Of a stretch of DNA of 64,000 bases, positions 14,001-29,000 are shown piece by piece; within the stretch, counting starts at the first letter, position 1, and each line of letters begins with the position of its first letter. A program made the translations under genes and the position numbers. A model generated the notes under the pieces. That model did not search any database. It was not told the origin of the DNA and was given only the letters and a program-made list of their open reading frames with translations. Source of the DNA: Mactromeris polynyma (lineage: Eukaryota; Mollusca; Bivalvia; Venerida; Mactridae); NCBI GenBank assembly GCA_032209605.1, contig JASFXZ010000014.1:2872912-2936911 (forward strand), written 5' to 3'.

Positions 14001-17000
14001 TGAATATTGCAATACATTCAATGTGCACAAAATTTGTCAACACAAACATACAAGCTGATATATAGCACAAATCTAATATCGATTATTCTAACTGCAGTCT
14101 GTCAACAGAGAAAACTATACTGGTGTCTCAGACATAGGTGAACTAGATATACTCAAGATGTATAGTTGTATAACTGAAAAGCACATTTCAGATTTGCTTC
14201 CATACATGTAGTGTCATTGATACCATTCAAAGATGTGTAGACTTAACACACTATGTTCAGCCTTTACCATCAATTAGTGGTATATTAACGTAGGTTTAAT
14301 TGATGTAGTATTTGTTACCTTTTAGAATTCAATGCGAGTTTAACAGCTTGAAGGTGTTTATTCATAGTTCACAAGATTTTTCCCTGACGCTCTCTCAAGT
14401 TTCTTACGCTATTGAATGCATTATGTGTTAATTTAGTTATCCGAATCTGTCGGCTATCCGATATCTACTACAGTTATATTGTAAAAACCTTATTAGCTGC
14501 TGTGAACGACACATATAATTCAAATAGGAAAACTTAACAAGGTGTTATTCAGCGGTCTTGAATCTATGGAATTAATCGTCACCTCAATTCATAAAGCAGA
14601 ATATTCACAAACGGAATGGTGTTAGCTATACAGATCATTGACGGTGCATATATAATGGGGGTATATAACCTGTTTGTGTGCCATGTAACCCGACGTGTTA
14701 GCCGGGATTTCATAAAGATAGACACATTTAGTTTAATCAAGTTTTATTTCCTCCTTAGGTTATTACAACATCTAGTTTTACAAGCAGAATAAATATTATA
14801 ACATAAACGGAAAAAAGAAAAAAAAAGGCAACAAATTATTTCAACATTGAGTAAATGTCGTCCCCTTGTAACGTATAAATGAGTACCGCTGTACGATTTC
14901 CAACCTCTTCTTTAAGCGACGTCATTTCCAGAAAACGTCACATGTGACGTAACCATGTACTGACAGTAAGCAACATTTGCCCCATAAGGCAATATGAAAA
15001 CAACGTGACCATATGGAGTAAATATTGTTTCCTTCTTGCAAATAGTGACATCACATGTGAGGTCTTCTTGAAATTACGTCACTTACAGAAGAGGTTGGAA
15101 ATCCCACAGCAGCGCTCAAATATTATAATATCATGTCTTCAAAATCAAAACGCTTCCCAATTCACTTGGCAAAATATATCTACTTCGCTATGTCGAAAAG
15201 AAATTCCACAAATCTGTGAAAAACTACACTGTACTTATATTACTACTTGCGTTAAATATTTGTCTGACTTTTGTAACAGTACCATCATATTTCAATTTTA
15301 AATCTTCACTATGCCTTTGATGACTATTTCTCTCTCAACGAATATGTATGTGGCCAAAAAAATGTAAAATGTTTAATGCCTAAATAAAATGTATTGTATT
15401 GTATGACAAAGTTTCATGACTGACAAATAAAAGAGCAAAAACAGTGTAAGTTAGCGCTGTAATATATACATGTACATTGTAATGTACAATAGTTGGAGAG
15501 AGAGAAGAACAAGAAAAATGGAGAGAAAGAAAAGAAAGAAAGAGGATTGGAGAGATAGAGACACATTGTTGCCAGTTTTTACTATCACTCTGGTAAGGAG
15601 CTCGAACTACTGGGGCTTTTTCTATGATTTAGATCAATTATAAATCTAAACGTCTGGTTTGTTTAACATGATTCTGAATTTCACGACATACGTTTCCATT
15701 GTCTTCCGTTTGAGACTCACCATTGGCGAATGAAGTGTTTACAATCAGAGGATGAAAGTACCGAGTCAATCTTAACCGGTTTTTTCGGTGTACGGTACGG
15801 TGGCCTAGAGGTGACGTGTGTGAAATTATTTTATTTAGTTAGTAAGTCGAGGCCACGAGATAACTATGTCGTTGGAACGAGATAAAAATAATTGCACACA
15901 TGTCACCTCTAGGCCACCGTACTAGTGGCTGCACATTGACAAGCTGGATTTTCCTTTTGATTGTTTTTGTAAAGATCATTATTTAGATTGCTACAACTAT
16001 TTCTCACCCTTGCGTGATATACGGAATTTCGTCATTCAGCTGTAATACAATAAGAAGGAACCCCAGGTGGTTTATTTTACTAATTTCATATACAATGGCT
16101 TAACAGAAGCGCTAATTACTCCGCTGACATACTTAAGATATTGCAATTGGATATGAATATATATCAAATAGAAATGACAGACAGAGAGACAATATATTCG
16201 AAATGCTTGTACTAAATTTTAGTGGAAAATATAGCCCGGCAATTAATTGGAATCAAGCCAATAACATACCACCACACCGGAACAAAAACTGCAATGTCGT
16301 CTTTTCTTCGGTAGGATGGTCATTCCGTTACAAATATATATAAAGCTTTATTACATACATTTATAACTTAGCAATACAATGTACATAAATACATTTATAA
16401 CAAATTCAGTATTAATGAATGAATGTTTAAGATACGTAAATACTTTTACGTTTATGTATCAAACAAAATTACTGTACAGTACGTAATTGCAAGTTTTGCT
16501 CTTATTAGTAAAAAAATTATGTCTTGCATTATTACGTTATAGTATCTTTGTATAGGTCACATATAAAATAAATTCACGATAACAACCGAAGACATCCGCA
16601 TCCCGCTTTGTCGACTCTCCACTTATGGAGATACAAAGTTATAAATTTAGATCACTATGCTCACTGAACATGATACAAACTTGGGCGTCTACGTTATAGG
16701 AAACATTGATTAAATAACAGTAATTACTACGATACTATAGCGAAGTAAAACCATTAATCATACGCTTTACGTTCGTTCTCACTATGTACATTGTATGTGT
16801 TAAGTTAGTATGCTATCCAAAAACAAGTTAATTGATATCATAGTCAGGGTCGTAGCTGGGCAGTTTTAAATGAAACTCATGAAATGTTGGTGGATAAAAC
16901 CACGGACAACTAGCCTCCCATATCGGACAAGTCAGATTTAACATGAACACATTCTAGAGCCCTGGAAATGATTTGTATTTTCATTCTGACGAAAGTAAAT

Positions 17001-20000
17001 GTTCTGTCACACAGAAACAGTAAAACCTGGACTTAAAGACCACCTCAATGTTAAGACCTTCCCAAAATTAATAACACAATTTTCAAGTCCATTCTCACTG
17101 CTTTATTATTTGTTCAACCTCAATATAAAGACCACCTCAATAAGAAGACCAGTTTTCAAGGGTCCCAAGTCGGTGGTCTTATTATTAAGGTTTTACTGTA
17201 TTACACGGTGTTGATTTCAGTCATAAGAACAGCTTAAACACAGAATAGTTTTTTGAAGATAAGATATATGATGTAAATGATAATTTCAATTGTATTAACC
17301 ATATTTTAAGTTTACTGTAAATAGTTTCATCAATTCATCCGAACCCACGACTTATGTTTAATATTAAGCTTGTCGTACTACAGACGTTAACTTCCAATAG
17401 GAAGAATCACGGTTACTGTAAATTTAACCTCTCTATAGCAACAACCTCTCTATAGCAACAACCTCTCAGCAACAACCTCTCAGCCACAACCTCTCAACAA
17501 CAACCTCTCAGCAACAACCTCTCAGCAACAACCTCTCTATAGCAACAACCTCTCTATAGCAACAACCTCTCAGCAACAACCTCTCAGCAACAACCTCTCA
17601 GCAACAACCTCTCTATAGCAACAACCTCTCTATAGCAACAACCTCTCAGCAACAACCTCTCAGCAACAACCTGTCAGCAACAACCTCTCTATAGCAACAA
17701 CCTCTCTATAGCAACAACCTCTCTATAGCAACAACATGTCAGCAACAACCTCTCAGCAACAACCTCTCTGTAGCAACAACCTCTCAGCAACAACCTCTCA
17801 GCAACAACCTCTCTATAGCAACAACCTCTCTATAGCAACAACCTCTCAGCAACAACCTCTCAGCAACAACCTCTCAGCAACAACCTCTCTATAGCAACAA
17901 CCTCTCAGCAACAACCTCTCAGCAACAACCTCTCAGCAACAACCTCTCTATAGCAACAACCTCTCAGCAACAACCTCTCTATAGCAACAACCTCTCAGCA
18001 ACAACCTCTCAGCAACAACCTCTCTATAGCAACAACCTCTCAGCAACAACCTCTCAGCAACAACCTCTCAGCAACAACCTCTCAACAACAACCTCTCAGC
18101 AACAACCTCTCAGCAACAACCTCTCTATAGCAACAACCTCTCTATAGCAACAACCTCTCTATAGCAACAACCTCTCTATAGCAACAACCTCTCTATAGCA
18201 ACAACCTCTCAGCAACAAGCAAAGTGTACGTCTTCCAGAATGGTGTTCATCTAGAGATGTTGCACTGTACAGTAAATCTATGTTTTCACGTTTGTTTGGG
18301 GTTGGGGGGAAGTCTTTTTTTCCCTCGCCTATAGGTATGATTGGATGGATGGCATCCCACTACATACCGTACAGTGAAAACGTTAGTATGAACTTGTTAG
18401 TATGTTATATGAGCATATATAACATTTATAAGTATTATATATCTTTGTGTGGTGTTAATAATAAAATCTGAAATAAAATTATCAATTATAAGTATGTAGC
18501 TTTTATCAGTTAAATTGCTGTTTTTTTCTTCAAAATTTAAAGATAATTCTCTCCAACCTTTTTTTATTTCGACCACAATAAGCAAGCAAAATGAATGATA
18601 ATGTTTACTTTTTATGTTTAATTCTTATATTATTCTGGTCCTGGTTCAGCATATTATATCGACTTAGGTATGTCCCGGCTTCTCCTGCTGGTACCTCGCT
18701 TCACCCCTGGTAGGTTGTGTCCGATTTATACGAGTACCTACGATACGTACGCAATGTGTGTGGGCGCCTGTGTGTGTGTGTGTGTGTGTGTATTTAGTTG
18801 ACAATGCGGTTTTGCTGAAATGTTCCCTCTACATATTTGAAATTTTTGAGCATTATAGTAAATCCCCTGCGGGGTTGGACTCGATTTCAGACGAAATGTT
18901 AATAAAAGCTGATTATACGAAGGGTGTTACTGGATATTTGCTACGAGAAGAGGGGTTTGAATATAAAAAGTATAGCAACAATCATCAATATTTTTACTGA
19001 CATTTACAAGGCTGTAAATCACTGTGCGGTTATTATTTCCATTTATGTTTTTTAGATGAATGTTAAGTCCCCTTTCCCCATATTCAGTTGTTTTACTTGA
19101 TATAATATTCTTGTTCTTTTCTCCCACGTTCGGTCTGTTATTACTGACCTTCTTGATTTGTTATGTGATGTATTCCATCAATTAAACTCCCCCCCCACAT
19201 GTTGTCTATTTAAATTCTCCGTAGTTGTTTTTGATGGTCGGTCATACCAATCTTTGCAACACCCCTATTCCCATACATGTTTCCCCCTGCATCTCCTCAG
19301 TGCCTAATGTTTTGTAGACTGTTGTTTTCCCGGGGATCTGTGTGGGGAGGCATTGTCCCGTGTATGTGACCTTCCCTGTAACAATTTTATCTCTACTTAA
19401 TAACATCTAATCACTTTTCTACGAAATGTGTAAAATTCTTACATGTACAGTAAAACCTCAGCTAAAGACCACCTCAATAATAAGACCATCTCAATAATAA
19501 GACCATCTCAATAATAAGACCACCTCAAAATTAAGACCACCTCAATAATAAGACCACCTCAAAATTAGGACCACCTCAATAATAAGACCACCTCAAAATT
19601 AAGACCACCTCAATAATAAGACCACCTCAATAATAAGACCACCTCAATAATAAGACCACTTCAATAATAAGACCACCTCAATAATAAGACCACTTCAATA
19701 ATAAGACCACCTCAAAATTAAGACCACCTCAATAATAAGACCACCTCAATAATAAGACCACCTCAAAATTAAGACCACCTCAATAATAAGACCACCTCAA
19801 AATTAAGACCACCTCAATAATAAGACCACCTCAATAATAAGACCACCTCAATAATAAGACCACCTCAATAATAAGACCATCTCAATAATAAGACCACCTC
19901 AATAATAAGACCACCTCAATAATAAGACCACCTCAATAATAAGACCACTTCAATAATAAGACCACCTCAAAATTAAGACCACCTCAATAATAAGACCACC

Positions 20001-23000
20001 TCAATAATAAGACCACCTCAAAATTAAGACCACCTCAATAATAAGACCACCTCAAAATTAAGACCACCTCAATAATAAGACCACCTCAATAATAAGACCA
20101 CCTCAATAATAAGACCACCTCAATAATAAGACCACCTCAATAATAAGACCACTTCAATAATAAGACCACCTCAAAATTAAGACCACCTCAAAATTAAGAC
20201 CACCTCAATAATAAGACCACCTCAAAAATAAAACCACCTCAAAATTAAGAACACAATTTTCAAGTCCATTTTCACTGTTTTGCTCTTCATTCAACCTCAA
20301 TATTAAGACCACCTCAATAAGAAGACTAGTTTACAAGGTTTCCAAATTATTATTATTGAGGATTTACTGTAATATTGTATTCAACATAAAACTTAACCAC
20401 TAGCGACGAGATGGAAAATCACTTATTTGCAGTTTTGTTTATCAAAAAAATCTAATTTATGTGTGGGTCGTTTATTTGTTACTTGTTTCGTCAATGGCAA
20501 CATCAAAATATAGATGTAGTGTATTTGAACAAGGTATAAGTATAATACTTGGACTGACATTAACATATTTATTTCAATCAATCTTTGCCTTGGGTGTATA
20601 AATATCTTGATAGTTACTATACATCGTTATTGAAATGCTTGGATAATGAAGGGCGGTGAAATCTAGATGTGTCTCTGAACAAAGATAGAATCTGTCATTG
20701 GATTCATCAATCTTTATTTACACTGAAGTTATTGGTTTATGTGGTGTTTTTGACCGTAGATAAAGGGATTTTGATCAATACAATTTGAGAAGTGATGCTC
20801 TAACTTAAATTAATTTTAATGTAGTAACCATGAACCAGGCACAGTGTAGTAACCATGCACCAGTCACAGTGTAGTTACCATGAACCAGTCACATTGTAGT
20901 TACCATGAACCAGCCACAGTGTAGTAACCATGCACCAGTCACAGTGTAGTAACCATGCACCAGTCACAGTGTAGTAACCATGCACCAGTCACAGTGTAGT
21001 AACCATGCACCAGTCACAGTGTAGTAACCATGCACCAGTCACAGTGTAGTAACCATGCACCAGTCACAGTGTAGTAACCATGCACCAGTCACAGTGTAGT
21101 AACCATGCACCAGTCACAGTGTAGTAACCATGAACCAGTCACAGTGTAGTAACCATGAACCAGCCACATTGTAGTAACCATGAACCAGCCAACGTGTAGT
21201 AACCATGCACCAGTCACAGTGTAGTAACCATGCACCAGTCACAGTGTTGTAACCATGAACCAGCCACATTGTAGTAACCATGAATCAGTCACAGAGTAGT
21301 AACCATGAACCAGTCACAATGTAGTAACCATGAACCAGCCAAAGTGTAGTAACCATGCACCAGTCACAGTGTAGTAACCATGCACCAGTCACAGTGTTGT
21401 AACCATGAACCAGCCACATTGTAGTAACCATGAACCAGTCACAGAGTAGTAACCATGAACCAGTCACAATGTAGTAACCATGAACCAGCCAAAGTGTAGA
21501 AACCATGAATCAGTCACAGAGAAGTAACCATGAACCAGTCACAGAGTAGTAACCATGAACCAGCCACATTGTAGTAACCATGAACCAGCCAAAGTGTAGT
21601 AACCATGAATCAGTCACAATGTAGTAACCATGAACCAGTCACAGTGTAGTAACCATGCACCAGTCACAGTCTAGTAACCATGCACCAGTCACATTGTAGT
21701 AAGCATGAACCAGTCACAGTGTAGTAACCATGCACCAGTCACAGTATAGTAACCATGAACCAGTCACATTGTAGTAAGCATGAACCAGTCACAGTGTAAT
21801 AACCATGAACCAGTCACAATGTAGTAACCATGAACCAGTCACAGTCTAGTAACCATGCACCAGTCACAATGTAGTAACCATGAACCAGTCACAGTCTAGT
21901 AACCATGCACCAGTCACAATGTAGTAACCATGAACCAGTCACAATGTAGTAACCATGCACCAGTCACAATGTAGTAACCATGCACCAGTCACAATGTAGT
22001 AACCATGAACCAGTCACAATGTAGTAACCATGCACCAGTCACAATGTAGTAACCATGCACCAGTCACAGTATAGTAACCATGAATCAACCACAGTGTAGT
22101 AAGCATACTGGCACCACCATCAATGGTAGGAGCCTTTAATTGAAATGAAACAATATACGTGAAAAAAAATAATCAGTCAATACTCTGCTTAGTGCAGTGT
22201 CCGGGACACTAGGAAGCGATTAATAATAAGTTATGCACCAAAACAATTAGCATTCATTGCTAATTACCAAGAATATTAGCCACGATGGAATACAACTATT
22301 TGATTAGGTGAAACGTTTGAAAAACATTATCGTGAAAATCACGCTTTATTACGTCTTAATTATTAATGAATGGCGAGAAAGATTGCATCAGAAATCCAAG
22401 TTTTAAGTACGATAAACTCTATATGTGTTTGGTGTGTTCTATGATGCATACAATGTAAATCGTGTATGTTTGATTCGTCTGCTCATATTTTAGAGGTCTG
22501 ATGCCTTTAGATGACATTGACTGTAAAATTGTCGATACTGAATATTTGTAGAACTATTACGAGTGAAACATTCATATGTTTATTTAAATTGCTGCTCTTG
22601 GTTCGCTAAATATAGTGATTTAGTGATTTAAAATTAGTGCACATTTTTTTGTCTTAAGTTAGCGTAATAAATGATGACACCGTTTACTCTATATGAGCTA
22701 TTTTTAGAAACATACAAATCTAAATATTATCGACTGATCCCGTGCGTAAGCTAACTGCAGTAAAACCTCACCTAAAGACCACATCAAAATTATGACCACC
22801 TCATTTTAAAAACCGTTTTTTAGTTATGACCCAGATTTTAATTTTCCTTCATTTCAACTCGATAATATGACCACCTCCCAAGAAAGTTTCTTTACAATTT
22901 ATAATGGTCGTTCTATCGAGGTTCCGCTGTTATTCGTGCATCGGAACGTGATGATTTCACTTCCTGGCGCAGAGATAGCACCTTTATGCGAACATCAATT

Positions 23001-26000
23001 TCTCTATCAATGTTCATCTCACCTTTCATTGTTATACTTAGCGCCATTTTTCAACAAGCTGTCATTTATGTATGGCCGTCAGTTGACCTAACCAGCTGAT
23101 CCGAAATTAATTATCAACCAGTACTAACTTGCCCTTCCGCAATCAGCTGACAACTTCTCCACATGAATAAAAGATGGAGGAAAAATTAACGTAGCCAACA
23201 TATCAGGGAAGGCTCCTCCTTGGAATATATCCAAGGCCGCCAATGCGACATTGCATGGCTAAAACAATGTTGTTGTTTTTTTTCAAAGTAAATCTTCTAA
23301 AAACCAAATGTTAATTTCATGACAAGGCTTTGTTCAGACTACGAATGAGGTATACATAGCTCCCACATCTACAATATTTACCTCCCTTGTTCTTAACTGT
23401 CGGCCATTTTGATAGGCAAAACTGATAAGCCCTTAAAGGAGTAATTTCCAAATATATTGTAATTGAGAAAATACAAAGATAATTTGCATGTGACAACCAC
23501 TTTTTCTTCAACTTACTGAGCCAAATGCCCACATGAGCATAATGAATAAGTTATTTGTATATATTGGATTAGTTCATCATCGTTTACGTTATATTCCCCA
23601 TTAACTTTAAGGAAATGTGTCAATCAAAATGGCCGACAATTCAGAACAAGGGAGGTAAATATTGTTGATGTGAGAACTATGTATTGTGGAACGAGTTCAG
23701 GGAAAAAAGGAATGACCATGAGATATCAATGGTTTCGACACAATATTTTCCCGCCAAAATAGTATCGACCGAACAATTATTATAGATTAGGATCATCGTC
23801 TGATGCGTCAAGATTTTTTTGTCTTTAGTTATAATTATTAGGAACCATTCGGAGTACCTTGCATTTTATGGGAGATAAAGCTAAATTATGTTTCCAGGAT
23901 TTTTTATCTTCATAAGAATGGTTTCATTTTCATTTCGTTTAAATCATACGTTCTTAATAAATTTGAGGTAAAAATTAAGATTTTTGCCCGTTAAAGCATC
24001 CAGGAAATTGTGACGTCACGTCATACGTCATTTTATTAATGAATTATCGAAACTTATAATCGAAAAATGTCGAAGATCATACACGTATTTATTTGTTTCG
24101 GTTTAAATTAAAATAAATTAATATAATCGAATGGGTGATAAATTATGTTCACTTTACGGTCTTATTCCGGTAAACCACGGCAAAAAATGGTTGATATTAT
24201 CAAATGCGTCTGTGACGTCATTTTTTATAGAAATACTTGTATCTTTACAGAAACGGAATACACAATGGCCGCTATGGTTACCGAGGAAGGAATATGGACA
24301 TGGATATGCTATATTTTTACGGAAGAGGAAATTTTTCGGAAAAATCTTCAATTGGATGGGAGGTGAGTAAAAATAGTTCCGAACTACTTTCCAACAAACG
24401 CATTGATCAATGATGCGATCATCGTCGATGATGCAAGATTGTAAATAGTATAGTGATTTAACGAGAATATTAAGAATTATGCATAGTGATAAGAATTTTA
24501 GAATAATATTATTCTTTTGGAATGTTAAGTCTTCAATACTGTCACCGTGTTCATCGTCTACGGAACAGTACGGTATTGACGGTATTTAATGCAGATTTTA
24601 TTCAGAAAACCAGTTTATTTGATATTAAATTATACTTATATAAAATGTCGATTGAGCCCGTACGAGTGTCAGATGATTGAAGTTTCATGTTGTAATGAGA
24701 TTTTGCCCTGTAGAACTATATCCAATAATTTTAGAAGAAGCGTTCTCTTTTATTTTTAGCTCGGCCTGTGTCCGTCGTCGTCCGTCGTCAACGATTTAGA
24801 TTGTTAACACTCTAGAGCTAACATCTGTTACCTGATCTGCATGACACTTGGTCAGAATGTTTGTCTTAAAAAAATCTAGGACAAGTTCGCCGTTCTCCTC
24901 GAGCTGTCACGTGGTAATTTCATATACTAGTTGAGAATACCATGTACTGTGTACTCGATGTCTATTGGTTAATCGTTTGTAATCGTTTGACTGGCCCCTT
25001 AGTTGCAATCGGATCGTTCATTCCCTGATATAATTACGTTTCAGGAGATGTCTACATTCCGGCCCTTTGGTTGGCGCCTTTGTTGCAGACCGATCATAAA
25101 TTCCCTGTGATTGTTATGTCCCACGGAATAGGTGGTAACCGTACTACGTACAGCACATTCTGTTGCGAGCTAGCGTCTCGAGGTTTCATAGTTGCCGTTC
25201 CTGAACATAGAGACGGGAGTGCGTCAATGACTTATTCATTGAAAGACAATATGCGCCGTACTGTTGTTGAATTGATGAAAGATCATGATTGTGACAAAAA
25301 TGAGGGCCATTCCATGCACAGATCGCAGAGTTTCAAAGAGGAGTGGAAATGTTTTGAGCACACAGAACCTTTAGGTATTCAGTGGGATGACTATGAATAC
25401 AGAAATAAACAGGTAAGTGTATCGCTTATTTTTATCTACACATTTGTATGCCGCACAACACCTTTGGAAATACACCTTGTACACCACACAACACCTTTGG
25501 ACATACACATTGTACGCCGCACAACACCTTTGGAAATACACATTGTACGCCGCACAACACCTTTGGAAATACACATTGTACGCCGCACAACACCTTTGGA
25601 AATACACATTGTACGCCGCACAACACCTTTGGAAATTCACATTGTACGCCGCACAACACCTTTTGAAATACACCTTGTACGCCACACAACACCTTTGGAA
25701 ATACACATTGTACGCCGCACAACACCTCAGGAGATACACCTTGTACGCCGCACAACACCTTTGGAAACACACCTTGTACGCCACACAACACCTTTGGAAA
25801 TTCACCTTGTACGCCGCACAACACCTTTGGAAATACACCTTGTACGCCGCACAACACCTTGGGAAATACACATTGTACGCCGCACAACACCTTTGGAAAT
25901 ACACATTGTACGCCACACAACACATATGGAAATTCACCTTGTATGTCGCACAACACCTTTGGAAATACACCTTGTACGCCACACAACACCTTTGGAAATT

Positions 26001-29000
26001 CACCTTGTACGCCGCACAACACCTTTGGAAATACACCGTGTACGCCGCACAACACCTTTGGAAATACACATTGTACGCCGCACAACACCTTTGGAAATAC
26101 ACATTGTACGCCACACAACACATATGGAAATTCACCTTGTATAGCGCACAACACCTTTGGAAATACACCTTGTACGCCGCACAACACCTTTGGGAATACA
26201 CCTTGTACGCTGCACAGCACCCTTGGAAATACACCTTGTAAGCTGCACAACGCCTTTGGAAATACACCTTATACGCCGAACAACACCTTTGGAAATACAC
26301 CTTGTACGCCACACAGCACCTTTGGAAATACACCTTGTACGCTGCGCAACACCTTTGGAAATACACCTTGTACGCCACACAACACCTTTGGAAATACACC
26401 TTGTATGCCGCACAACACCTTTGGAAATACACCTTGTACGCCACACAACACCTTTGGAAATACACATTGTACGCCACACAACACCTTTGGAAATACACCT
26501 TGTACGCCACACAACACCTTTGGAAATACACCTTGTACGCCGCACAACACCTTTGGAAATACACCTTGTACGCCACACAACACCTTTGGAAATGCACCTT
26601 GTTACTTATTGAGATGGTCTTAATATTAAGGTTGACTCGAGAGCAAAATAGTGAAGATTGACTTGAAAATTGTGTTCGTAATTTTGAGGATGTCTTTTTA
26701 TTGAGATGGTCTTTAGGTGATGTTTTACTGTATTGCATTTACAATTCTTTCTAAACATGAAAAGTCGATTCAAACATGTTAAAATCACCATCGTTTCAGA
26801 TTAATTTGTCATAGTGTAGTGCATATGTTCAAATACAAAATGGCGGGTTAGCTCTTTGAACTAGTACAGTATACATGTAATATGTTATATTGTCCTTCTA
26901 TAAATCCTGCTAGTTTATTCGCATGTCGGTCGGTCTGGTTCCATGTCAGATACAGGCACATACCCATTCGGAATTCCTCGGCCAACTACGTCAAGTGCCT
27001 CGGATGTGCGTTAGGCACTACTTTTGGAAATACCATTCGAATATCATGAAAACGAGATGGCGTCGTGAACGCTGGAGTGCTGATGAATCTAATATTTAAG
27101 CTATATGAAGACTGAAATATGTGAGTTTTTAACTAGAAATGACAACGATAATCCATCTCTTAGGTGAATTTATCGAAGTTATTGAAATTATAAATCCGTT
27201 TTACGAGAACTATTTATTGACCGCACAAAATGTTGAGTTTTGCCACATAGTGCTCCGCCTTACATACACTAGAGGGTGTTATCCGAGTAACGAAGTAGTA
27301 ATGAAATATCCGAGAGCTGTCGAGAATGGCACATACCACATACCACATATTATAAACTGGTCCACGACAATATGGTCTTATTACCGCGGTGGTCTGTATT
27401 TCGAGGTGGTCTAATTAACGCGGTGGTCTGTATTTCGAGGTGATCTTATTACCGCGGTGGTCTGTATTTCGAGGTGGTATAATTAACGCGGTAGTCTGTA
27501 TTTCGAGGTGGTCTTATTACCGCGGTGGTCTGTATTTCGAGGTGGTCTTTATGTGGGTGTTTACTGTAACCGTGATTGTATCGACACTGGCGCAGGTGCA
27601 CTTAAGTTTTAGAAAAAAACTTTAAAGATTGAAGAATTCGTATCATACGCTTTAAAGTTCGTTGTCGCTACATTTATCAGAAATATTTTTAGACAAGTCG
27701 TGTCATTGCATTGTTGTACGTACTTTATACGATCTTAAATCAATACGAATAAAAGTTTTGTTTAAGACCCACTTGAATTATTTACTGGTTCATGAGAAAT
27801 AGGACTCAATTATGCTTTATGTGCATTTATTTTTAATCGATTTGGATCTTTAGTTTGATATTATGTCTGCATAATGTTCAGGGTTCTCTTTATTAAGAAT
27901 ATACTTTGGTCTAATATGTTATGTATGCGATGTTATGTACGACCTAACGCGTTAACCTCGATCTATTAATCACGACCTAACGTCATAAATTTGAGATAAT
28001 GATCACGACCTGATTAATAAGATAGAACCCGCGGTATTAGTCACGACCGAACATGATTGTTTTAAACATTAATCACAACATATGTTAAAGTGCTCACGAC
28101 ATAACGCGATACATGTGATAGTACTCACGACATAACGCGACACATGTGATAGTACTCACGACATTACGCGATATATGTGATAGTCCTCACGATATAACGC
28201 TATGCATGTCATAATACTCATGACATAACGCGATACATGTGATAGTACTCACGACATAACGCGATACATGTTATAGTACTCACGACATAACGCGATACAT
28301 GTGATGGTACTCACGACATAACGCGAAACATAAACGCGATACATGTGATAGTTCTCACGACATAACGCGATACACGTGATAGTATTCACAACATAACGAG
28401 ATACATGTGATAGTTCTCACGACATAACGCGATACACGTAATAGTATTCACAACATAACGAGATACATGCGATAGTTCTCACGACATAACGTGATACACG
28501 TAATAGTATTCACAACATAACGAGATACATGTGATAGTTCTCACGACATAACGCGATACACGTAATAGTATTCACAGCATAAACGCGATACATGTGATAG
28601 TACTAACGACATAACGCGATACACGTGATAGTATTCACAACATAACGAGATACATGTGATAGTTCTCACGACATAACGCGATACACGTGATATTATTCAC
28701 AACATAACGAGATACATGTGATAGTAATCATTTTAGATATTAGTGACGGTCTAACGCAATGAATGTGTGCTTCTCGTTGCACCTAAGATGTTGAAGTCAT
28801 TGTGAGATTTGCTTACACAATGTGGTCGTATGAATCCCTTTTGAAGCTTCAAGTCAGGGTTTAGATCAAATAATTTTGTATTTGCAGGTGCACCATAGGG
28901 CGGCGGAATGTAAGCGTCTACTTGATCTCATTTCGGACATCAACAATGGCCAAAGCATTCGAAACTTCCTGGGCTTCCATTTTAGTCTTAAACAATTCAA

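Noticed and set aside
20819..22105. CRISPR-like regular array
   Set aside because: Units are directly adjacent, with no unique spacers, and the window is plainly a spliced eukaryotic locus.
25371..26738. Open frame of 455 codons on the - strand, Cys-rich repeat protein
   Set aside because: It is the 33-bp intronic array read in one frame, with similar frames on both strands and running into a MITE.
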